Assembly: GCA_946803715.1 (NCBI GenBank)
Contig: CAMPET010000057.1
Span: 31,012 to 95,011 of the forward strand
DNA: 64,000 bases
Reading direction: 5' to 3'
From: Beroe ovata
Lineage: Eukaryota > Ctenophora > Nuda > Beroida > Beroidae
In this document: positions 61,301-64,000 of the stretch, one piece after another
Numbering within the stretch: the stretch's first letter is position 1
Layout of the letters: every line of letters begins with the position of its first letter
Position numbers and translations under genes: made by a program
The notes under the pieces: model-generated
What the model saw: only the letters and a program-made list of their open reading frames with translations
Told to the model about the DNA's origin: nothing
The model's database searches: none

Positions 61301-64000
61301 CATTCCCTGTAGAGTTACCTCGCAAACATAGCTCCCTGTTTCAGATGCTTGGGCATCTAGAAAAACAAGATTTGAGTTGAATTCGTTGCTGATGTAACTG
61401 CCATCCACCTTCCATCGATAGGTTGGGCTATACTGAGACGTTGTAAGGTTGCAATCGAGTGTTATGTTTGAAGAGACCATTATGTAGGTGCCATTCACAT
61501 CTGGGACTATAGATGCACCTGGGAATATAAACTCGATGAAGAAGAAAAAGCCTAAATGGGCTGACCTAATGGGATGAAGATTATCCTTGCTATAAATGTA
61601 CACTGTTCACTGCAGTCTGCACAGTAATTTCATAGAGACAAATTTATCTTTATTGCTAGATGGTTGAATTTGAAGTTCATATACCTATGGTGACCAGTTC
61701 TGTAGTATTGGAGTATCCACTAGTCAGAATGTAGGTTACTGTGCAAGTAAATGTTTCATCCTCCACAGCGTTGACCACTGTAAGTATGGACACTTTCTCA
61801 TTAGAGTCATCCACATCAAGCTCAACAGTTATATTATTACTATTCGTTCTATTATTCAGATTCCAGGATATTGAATCCACATCTCCTTTTGCGGTACAGG
61901 TGTACTGGGTATCATTTGAGCCAGCCATTGCCAGTGAAGAAGCTGGTGAAACTGTGAACTCCCGAGCAAAGAAAGTCTCATCGCCCGATGAATGAGTCTG
62001 GGAGAAGTTATTTTGAGATGGGACAGTGTATGTCACCCTACATAACAAAGGTAAGAGGTTGGATATCGCAGTTATGGTGTCTGCCAGTGTGTCAAGAGTC
62101 CATGAAATTTGACCAGGTACAGTTTCATCTGAAATTTAGGTACAATGAATTTTTGATTGCAAATTAATCATGACATCGAATAAGTCTTTAATCACTTATT
62201 GTATTGCATAGAATATTTCGAGTTTCAACTCATAATTACCTATCACAGCAGAGGAGTAAGTGGATTCAATTGGGAGCTGCTGAAAGAAGAACCCTGCTGA
62301 AATGTTGACACCAGTGTAATAAGGGAAGGTACATATGAATGTTTCTTCGTCACCTATATAACCATACCAGAGACCAGATGATGTGTTTAGACCAATATTA
62401 TCTGCGAATATGAATTATTCATGAATTTCTTCATTCAATATGAAATTACAAATATCGGATCATGTTGTTTAAGACCATGTTGAGTCAGACGTACCCTCAA
62501 TGAATTGCAGAGTAATATTATCTCCAGATAATTCAGCATTATCAGCTGTGTAGATGAATTTGCAGGTGACAGTATCCGATGTTGAATTATGATCAAAGTC
62601 TAGCTCAGCTTCATGAGTGTAGTTAGTGGTCTGCAATCTGGTGGTCATCGCAGTCAAATTTAAACCAAGAAGAGAACTCCATTCCACGCTATCAACAGCA
62701 TCTCCATATGCTGTACAAGACAGAGTGACTGTGGAAGTATCAGCTCCCATGAAGTACAAAGTTGTTGGAGTTTCAACTTCCCTGACATAAAGTACAAAGT
62801 CTTCTGATGCAAAACTGCCAACTGTTGGCCATGTTACACTGCAGGAGTATGCACCAGAATCCGTGCCAGTTGATTGCAATATGGTGTATGTTGTCAGAGT
62901 CTCAGCAGGTATCACTGTTCCTTCATAATACCAAACAACAGTTGGTGAGAGGGATGAATTCGTTATTTCGCATGTCAGTGTTATATTCGAGGGTGAGTCA
63001 ATGATAGAGTTGTTGGCAGTTACTGCTGCACCTGCGATCAGCATGCGTCATGTTCTGCTAGAAAACTATTCTACCACAAAAATTTTCGATCCAAATGACC
63101 AAGTAAGATTGCTTCTCTCGGTAGAAAATGTCAAGAGGTACTTACTGAGGGAATCCAGTTGGACAGTGGCATCTTCAGATCCACCCAGGGTGTAAGTGAC
63201 AGTACAAGTGAAAACTTCATCCTTCACTGTATTTGTGATGTTGAGCAGAGATACAACCTCAGTAGAGGTATTAGTGGTCAAGCTCACACTGACACCATTC
63301 TCATTGACATCTGATCTTCCTTCTACATTCCAAAGTAATGACTGTACATCTCCTTTAGCAATGCAGGTAAAGGTTTCGCTGCTCGATCCTAAAGTGGAAT
63401 ATTGAGTGGCAGGGCTTACAGTTATCTCGCGCACATAATATTTTGTTGAACTGTTCTCCACATATTCTTGGGTAAAGCCATTTTGGCTCGGGTAGCTGTA
63501 AATAACCCTACATCTCAAGGGATCGTTTGCTGTGAAATTGTGGGTCAATGTTTCTGTTGACCATGATATCTGACCACTTGTGCTGTTATCTGAAGATCAG
63601 ATTATTGATCAGCACATATTATGTTAATTTGAGATTTTGATACAAATCATCATTCTTGCTGATGCTTGAAAATCATATGATATTGATATGGTACATAGAA
63701 TCTTTCTCAAATTAGTATTCTTCATATACATACCGATATTAGCACTAGGGTAAAGTGTTATGACTTCCACACTTCCAATGAGAAAATCTGCTACAACACC
63801 AACTCCAGTTATATCCTCAAAGGAGCAGACAAATGTTTCATTTGAATTCACTTCTGTGAACCAGTTGCCACTATCAGTAGCTATTGTGACTTGATCTGAA
63901 ACCATGAACAGTATGAATATGAATCCGTCTACATAACAGCCTTTGACATCATCAATGGCTTCATACGATGATTCATGAATTTGCACACCATTTCATTTAC
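17551..64000 (-). CDS. Giant Ig/CCP/GCC2_GCC3 receptor with cytoplasmic pseudo-PTP domain (5' partial)
   Basis: I read the minus strand from the right edge to 17551 as one gene. Nearly 100 exons, mostly phase 1, join without an internal terminal exon, and there is one transmembrane segment and one stop, in the last exon. N to C: eleven Ig cassettes, GCC2_GCC3, Ig domains, CCP - unassigned domain - GCC2_GCC3 - CCP, a long run of Ig domains, the same super-module again, more Ig domains, the super-module a third time with an extra CCP, transmembrane helix, PTP-like domain, ITIM-type tail. The role is presumably cell-surface recognition with inhibitory or adaptor signalling (inference). Two haplotype-like duplications (22.5-25.9 and 31.1-34.7 kb) inflate the exon count. 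Internal signal-peptide exons at 43085-43144 and 38681-38786 leave open that shorter isoforms or nested genes share the 3' exons. The true 5' end is off the window. Transcript data would be needed to prove the unity of the gene. Confidence 0.7.
19012..19197 (-). CDS. CCP/sushi exon
   Basis: A phase 1-1 exon encodes one CCP domain with cysteines in PCLVPEL, RIVCDYGYAP, YTCTDF and SNFCK. It joins the terminal exon's CCP (FCKAICEVP), placing two CCPs next to the membrane. Confidence 0.88.
19270..19350. repeat. GT/CA microsatellite in intron
   Basis: An interrupted (GT)n tract fills most of the 155-bp intron between the CCP and GCC2_GCC3 exons and ends right beside the donor at 19352. Confidence 0.9.
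19353..19947 (-). CDS. Unassigned-domain tail plus GCC2_GCC3 domain (two exons)
   Basis: Exons 19875-19947 and 19353-19701 join in phase 0. The first and the start of the second complete a beta-rich domain of unassigned family (SIQLEDCTSTVDGY...VKYTVDYVYLSDHSYL). The rest is a cysteine-rich GCC2_GCC3 (ephrin-receptor-like) domain: CPAGWYSTGIDCQPCPKGQYQ and the pattern YCLACDGSNTTPGVG. This is the third, membrane-nearest copy of the CCP - unassigned - GCC2_GCC3 super-module. Confidence 0.85.
20052..22776 (-). CDS. 2.7-kb exon: Ig-like domains, two CCPs, unassigned domain
   Basis: One exon of about 908 codons, far larger than nearly all others in the gene. It encodes roughly seven to eight Ig-like domains; clear Ig C-strand or YxC signatures are GEYFCEDSV, GLYYCVADD, VTFSCLST, VTLMCTVTG and ITITCTVSG. 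Two CCP domains follow (CDTTMEVENG...PMCTE and CPPVAPRGAH...KFCGV), then the start of the unassigned domain (KSVTVSVTYKDGVSYC). The acceptor's pyrimidine tract is a C14 run (22784-22797), which is prone to slippage. Donor at 20051/20050, phase 2. Confidence 0.88.
22514..24062. repeat. Haplotype-like copy 1 of a 1.5-kb exon block
   Basis: This block matches 24296-25848 at a constant offset of 1,782-1,786 bp over exons and introns, with about 1-2 percent substitutions. Its upper end is cut at the N at 24063, in the middle of a GCC2_GCC3 exon. Exons within it are 22903-23184 (Ig), 23318-23599 (Ig) and 23708-23869 (CCP), all intact and phase 1. Confidence 0.85.
22903..23869 (-). CDS. Ig, Ig and CCP exons (copy 1)
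   Basis: Three phase 1-1 exons. 22903-23184 and 23318-23599 are each 282 bp and encode one Ig-like domain (QTFTCVGEQ...VTCQFQY; HEITCQYTMDG...AGYNCRLDG). 23708-23869 encodes a CCP (VTCEVTSS, TTCDEG, HLCGVQ, INCA). Confidence 0.87.
24064..25655 (-). CDS. Second copy of the same exons between two N gaps (probable assembly duplication)
   Basis: 24064-24294 is a 231-bp fragment matching 25040-25270. After the N at 24295 the sequence restarts inside the large exon (24296 to about 24558) and repeats the exons at 24689-24970, 25104-25385 and 25494-25655. The protein of the last blocks differs from copy 1 by only a couple of residues. The half-exons at both N joins make a real tandem duplication unlikely. 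Confidence 0.75.
25818..25964 (-). CDS. GCC2_GCC3 (ephrin-receptor-like) exon
   Basis: A 147-bp phase 1-1 exon with the pattern LCEAGFYS, CVSCPIGYYQDTAGQTSCTQCPLGQ and TDCI. It is the GCC2_GCC3 unit of the second super-module. A truncated copy of its 3' half is seen at 24034-24062 next to the N. Confidence 0.87.
26074..26770 (-). CDS. CCP and unassigned-domain exons
   Basis: Exon 26552-26770 encodes a CCP (RCESLEY, CDYTCTGN, TTCLANG, PSCSG). Exon 26074-26489 encodes the unassigned domain (ALKARMSITYSGLVCPP, then an acidic EEDEDVPDRDVD stretch) and ends ISSDALYC in front of the GCC2_GCC3 exon. The segment ARMSITYSG aligns with RVVVTYSGV at about 44.1 kb and SVTVSVTYKDG at about 20.2 kb, which identifies the three copies of this domain. 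Confidence 0.8.
26867..27678 (-). CDS. Three Ig exons
   Basis: Exons 27515-27678, 27202-27353 and 26867-26993 encode the end of one Ig-like domain and a second that is split by an intron (LEVSCSAESGD... / ...GAYGCEIIKP). Phases agree (2, 1, 0). Confidence 0.8.
27801..29356 (-). CDS. 1.56-kb exon with about five Ig-like domains
   Basis: The second large exon of the gene. Ig signatures include GFYRCKAQFG, VTLYCAFLG, GRYKCAVTESS, ALVTCVFTG, TFICQYKYE, GVFTCTIQ and YTWLTCSVS. The acceptor lies at 29357-29358 and the donor at 27800/27799 (phase 2). Confidence 0.85.
29519..31062 (-). CDS. Ig-domain exons, six-exon block
   Basis: Exons 30915-31062, 30632-30796, 30360-30488, 30077 to about 30263, 29807-29963 and 29519-29685. 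Each encodes half or all of an Ig-like domain, for example LVLTCVSSLVD, GVYVCVIEY, LLLYCDIPG, GDYHCVATFS and VTLSCSIKK. The start of the 30077 exon is uncertain because its best in-phase acceptor is weak. Confidence 0.75.
31091..32871. repeat. Haplotype-like copy 1 of a 1.8-kb exon block
   Basis: This block matches 32873-34745 in order, exon by exon and through the introns. It ends in a (CA)n tract immediately before the N at 32872. The second copy reaches the same (CA)n-rich sequence at 34600-34745 and continues into unique exons. Confidence 0.85.
31215..32698 (-). CDS. Ig exons, copy 1
   Basis: Exons 32593-32698, 32301-32488, 32012-32127, 31591-31765 and 31215-31408 encode about two and a half Ig-like domains (FTLTCKTSES, VMAYCSYSDG, YVHCFVYGD, GAYRCQAEW, ATISCLAVA). 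Confidence 0.8.
32990..34550 (-). CDS. Ig exons, copy 2 (probable haplotype duplicate)
   Basis: Exons 34446-34550, 34154-34340, 33865-33980, 33440-33613 and 32990-33183 repeat copy 1 with very few residue changes. The intron beside the last exon carries an extra minisatellite (33170-33270). Confidence 0.75.
33166..33275. repeat. Approximately 44-bp minisatellite at a splice acceptor
   Basis: About 2.5 copies of a unit containing gaggggttggggacagagct and gaatgggggagggacggt. Each unit carries the sequence that serves as splice acceptor in the homologous place at 31409-31410, which has one copy only. Confidence 0.8.
34590..34745. repeat. CA-rich microsatellite
   Basis: Interrupted (CA)n with cacagacacacg units in an intron. 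The matching tract at 32745-32871 runs into an assembly N. Confidence 0.9.
34748..36058 (-). CDS. Ig-domain exons, five-exon block
   Basis: Exons 35895-36058, 35675-35783, 35290-35508, 35046-35182 and 34748-34925. Ig signatures are AQVECRATVAG, TLTCAASKSD, GSYFCEVSYS, VTVTCRFVG and DYYCSADYG. Most domains are split by a phase 2 or 0 intron near the tryptophan (for example VTLEW / IVKDSAT). Confidence 0.82.
36211..37933 (-). CDS. Ig-domain exons, six-exon block
   Basis: Exons 37811-37933, 37546-37701, 37286-37430, 36940-37079, 36660-36827 and 36211-36466. Signatures: ATFTCVVSGD, GVYSCNAAW, VSLTCVINSE, GEYACIAYF, AQLTCTFTYF and FRYHYCVADYSG. An N followed by a C run at 36633-36645 lies in an intron. 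Confidence 0.8.
38042..38517 (-). CDS. Ig-domain exons
   Basis: Exons 38406-38517 (AAFTCVAGTPD) and 38042-38241 complete one Ig-like domain. The first begins in phase 1 and can be joined either by the Ig exon at 39778-39945 or by the signal-like exon at 38681-38786. Confidence 0.78.
38681..38786 (-). CDS. Candidate alternative first exon with signal peptide
   Basis: ATG at 38786 opens MSLPPLICLQLFTITSALIL, a hydrophobic signal-like stretch, followed by PDKIDFEICTGACV and a GT donor at 38680/38679 in phase 1. That phase matches the next Ig exon (38406-38517). The upstream Ig exon (39778-39945) has the same phase, so this exon can be skipped. Nearly 1 kb of non-coding sequence upstream could hold a promoter. 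Confidence 0.5.
38787..39777. other. Long intron or internal promoter region with short tandem repeats
   Basis: No Ig exon is present. It contains a 31-bp unit repeated twice (39167-39228, acttaatgagacatgtgaat...) and a 17-bp unit (aattaactatatggcgc) repeated three times (39706-39756). It lies directly upstream of the candidate alternative first exon. Confidence 0.6.
39778..41898 (-). CDS. Ig-domain exons, six-exon block
   Basis: Exons 41780-41898, 41521-41683, 41267-41382, 40937-41102, 40250-40375 and 39778-39945. Three Ig-like domains, each split by an intron: ATVDCVLTSQD / GQYHCVAST, TTITCQVSNPD / GQYVCHVTYS, SLTCVCVGEK / DRYRCSMEW. About 560 bp between 40376 and 40936 is intron without recognisable exons. 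Confidence 0.8.
42053..42559 (-). CDS. GCC2_GCC3 and CCP exons
   Basis: Exon 42404-42559 encodes GCC2_GCC3 (LCSAGTYASGGVCVPCPRGT, SCTSCPIGEST). Exon 42053-42217 encodes a CCP (VCVVPEVSYG, VTITCDVGYK, ITICDEQ, PSCN). These complete the first super-module. A (GT)n tract lies in the intron between 42330 and 42390. Confidence 0.87.
42752..44222 (-). CDS. Unassigned-domain exons of the first super-module
   Basis: Exons 44041-44222 (AVKVLPTKRLGRVVVTYSG), 43831-43911 (EGTCYLDEEIICSG), 43632-43724 (an acidic stretch with EDETVLPILFTEIESYLN) and 42752-42962 (LAESTSNRKKRDAKSASS ... SVSVSGQC). The phases (1,0,0,0,1) are consistent. The acceptor for the first exon is the ttag at 44223-44224; the upstream cag at about 44259 would give an in-frame stop. 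The last exon contains a dibasic RKKR that fits a furin-type cleavage site. Confidence 0.75.
43085..43144 (-). CDS. Candidate alternative first exon with signal peptide
   Basis: ATG at 43144 starts a 20-codon exon, MLSKRVGLLVTLFCLFSVIR, with the strong donor AGG|GTGAGT in phase 0. It can splice to exon 42752-42962, whose acceptor is phase 0. The upstream exon 43632-43724 also ends in phase 0, so the long transcript can skip it. The n-region (SKR) and hydrophobic core are typical of a signal peptide. Confidence 0.55.
44286..44723 (-). CDS. Ig end and CCP exons
   Basis: Exon 44517-44723 ends an Ig-like domain (GNYGCSVEY) and begins a CCP (SCGDLPTPSNGALQC). Exon 44286-44397 completes it (VVCDDGYVGPDELYTCSDG ... 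GSCN). The exon pair opens the first super-module. Confidence 0.85.
44907..46760 (-). CDS. Ig-domain exons after the cassette array
   Basis: Exons 46458 to about 46760, 45886-46332, 45556-45830, 45310-45492 and 44907-45167. Signatures: LDVPCSYDG / GVYTCEVVV, LVLSCVTTS / GNYVCFIAFG, AVVTCISSG, GTLVCTMVI, AKLYCVSSG, ASYSCKAAYG, LTITCTADF. These Ig domains are more diverged from each other than those of the array. Confidence 0.8.
46816..46971 (-). CDS. GCC2_GCC3 exon following the Ig array
   Basis: A 156-bp phase 1-1 exon with VCGAGQYSTLSGCMNCTIGT, CTSCPQGYTTRGEG and ISDCY. It marks the C-terminal border of the tandem Ig cassettes. Confidence 0.85.
47166..48705 (-). CDS. Ig cassette 11 (most 3', diverged)
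   Basis: Exons 48544-48705 (E1, type B: LLVTASGNSYGNMDEEETF) and 47995-48447 (E2, type B) match the array. In place of E3, two diverged exons follow: 47747-47858 (ILTCSYSIEHS) and 47166-47632 (GTYLCSVTYD, IYTCSVVWG). This is the degenerate edge of the array. Confidence 0.82.
48792..50188 (-). CDS. Ig cassette 10
   Basis: Exons 50024-50188 (E1, type A), 49411-49851 (E2, type A) and 48792-49326 (E3, type B). E1 plus the first third of E2 makes one Ig-like domain, the rest of E2 a second, and E3 two more (NITLTCDITS / GAYSCSVTW; VTLSCTAYG / DTVTCKFIY). Its E1, E2 and the introns around them are near-identical to cassette 9. Confidence 0.88.
50335..51733 (-). CDS. Ig cassette 9, with chimeric E3 exon
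   Basis: Exons 51569-51733 (E1, A), 50956-51396 (E2, A) and 50335-50871 (E3). The 5' half of E3 reads as type B (MTLTCDITSSSLSPTVVWYY) and the 3' half as type A (GVEWSSQSGIDLSGMNATLV), so it is a recombinant between cassette types. Confidence 0.88.
51873..53308 (-). CDS. Ig cassette 8
   Basis: Exons 53147-53308 (E1, type B: LLGTASGNWYGYMNEEETF), 52573-53024 (E2, type B: EGITNITANSPLVCKVTYS) and 51873-52415 (E3, type A, with GVEWSSQSGIDLSG). The intron between E1 and E2 is identical to that of cassette 4. Confidence 0.87.
53400..54744 (-). CDS. Ig cassette 7
   Basis: Exons 54580-54744 (E1, A: STNWYGNVGGSEEFTCSYQ), 54041-54481 (E2, A) and 53400-53933 (E3, B). All three keep the Ig cysteines. 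Confidence 0.87.
54918..56364 (-). CDS. Ig cassette 6
   Basis: Exons 56204-56364 (E1, B variant: GLNTSSGLWYGYMDGEETF), 55597-56040 (E2, B variant: TDITVLFPLQCHVEYS) and 54918-55460 (E3, A). The E1 and E2 subtype here resembles cassette 2 more than cassettes 4 and 8. Confidence 0.87.
56493..57804 (-). CDS. Ig cassette 5
   Basis: Exons 57640-57804 (E1, A), 57123-57563 (E2, A) and 56493-57029 (E3, B). The sequence around the E1 acceptor and the intron upstream of it match cassette 3 at an offset of 3,090 bp. Confidence 0.87.
57886..59276 (-). CDS. Ig cassette 4
   Basis: Exons 59115-59276 (E1, B), 58541-58993 (E2, B) and 57886-58428 (E3, A). The E2-E1 intron copies that of cassette 8, 5,968 bp away, base for base as far as I compared. 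Confidence 0.87.
59357..60894 (-). CDS. Ig cassette 3
   Basis: Exons 60730-60894 (E1, A), 60208-60648 (E2, A) and 59357-59890 (E3, B). The intron between E2 and E3 (about 317 bp) is longer than in the other cassettes and unique in sequence. Confidence 0.87.
60976..62401 (-). CDS. Ig cassette 2
   Basis: Exons 62240-62401 (E1, B variant), 61685-62128 (E2, B variant: FFAREFTVSPASSLAMAGS) and 60976-61518 (E3, A). The first half of E3 (YSPTYRWKVDGSYISNEF) is among the most diverged of the A type, whereas the second half is nearly identical to its relatives. Confidence 0.87.
62495..63896 (-). CDS. Ig cassette 1 (right edge of window)
   Basis: Exons 63734-63896 (E1, A variant: TIATDSGNWFTEVNSNETF), 63146-63589 (E2, A; KYYVREITVSPATQYSTLGS) and 62495-63031 (E3, B). 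An acceptor at 63897-63898 shows that the gene continues upstream beyond the window. Confidence 0.87.

Noticed and set aside
1-64000. tRNA, rRNA or bacterial-type operons
   Set aside because: I saw none. Intron structure and gene content are those of an animal nuclear genome.

Overview
The window looks like nuclear DNA of an early-branching animal, plausibly a sponge; the species cannot be fixed from sequence alone. It carries spliced genes with short introns (mostly 60-300 bp), animal or holozoan genes (IP3 receptor, CFAP161, TMC, a rhodopsin-class GPCR), and receptors built from Ig, sushi (CCP) and GCC2_GCC3 (ephrin-receptor-like) modules. Four single N bases (24063, 24295, 32872, 36633) mark scaffold joins, and two stretches appear to be two haplotypes placed in tandem.

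Layout. 1-3782: the 5' end of an IP3-receptor gene on the minus strand (seven exons, running off the left edge). 5703-7226: a complete seven-exon CFAP161 gene on the plus strand, head-to-head with the IP3 receptor, with a MITE-like inverted-repeat element between them. 7828-9207, 9996-11231 and 14213-16363: three consecutive intronless plus-strand genes (TPR-like protein, class A GPCR, TMC channel-like protein). 11232-14212: no gene seen, but two strong DNA hairpins and a pair of E-boxes.

17551-64000: the minus strand is filled by what reads as one giant receptor gene whose 5' end lies beyond the right edge. From N to C it encodes: about eleven tandem cassettes of Ig-like domains (47-64 kb, normally three exons and four Ig-like domains each, two cassette types alternating with a period of about 3 kb); a GCC2_GCC3 module; more Ig domains; then three rounds of a super-module [Ig]n - CCP - unassigned domain - GCC2_GCC3 - CCP; a single transmembrane helix; and one cytoplasmic tyrosine-phosphatase domain. 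That domain has lost the catalytic arginine (CX5R reads CSAGAGW) and the WPD aspartate (WPE), so it should be a pseudophosphatase. The last residues contain a perfect ITIM-type motif (IDYVQI) inside a 31-bp minisatellite. Two small exons, each an ATG plus a hydrophobic signal-like segment and a donor in the right phase, lie inside introns and could be alternative first exons giving shorter ectodomains.

The Ig array shows current turnover: a near-identical 1,545-bp tandem duplication, an exon chimeric between the two cassette types, and introns identical across 3-6 kb. A polymorphic Ig ectodomain with an inert PTP domain and an ITIM suggests a self/non-self or immune-type receptor. That role is inference; the domain structure and the catalytic losses are read directly from the sequence. 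Exon boundaries were placed by eye using GT-AG sites and phase agreement; most should be exact, a few are marked approximate.
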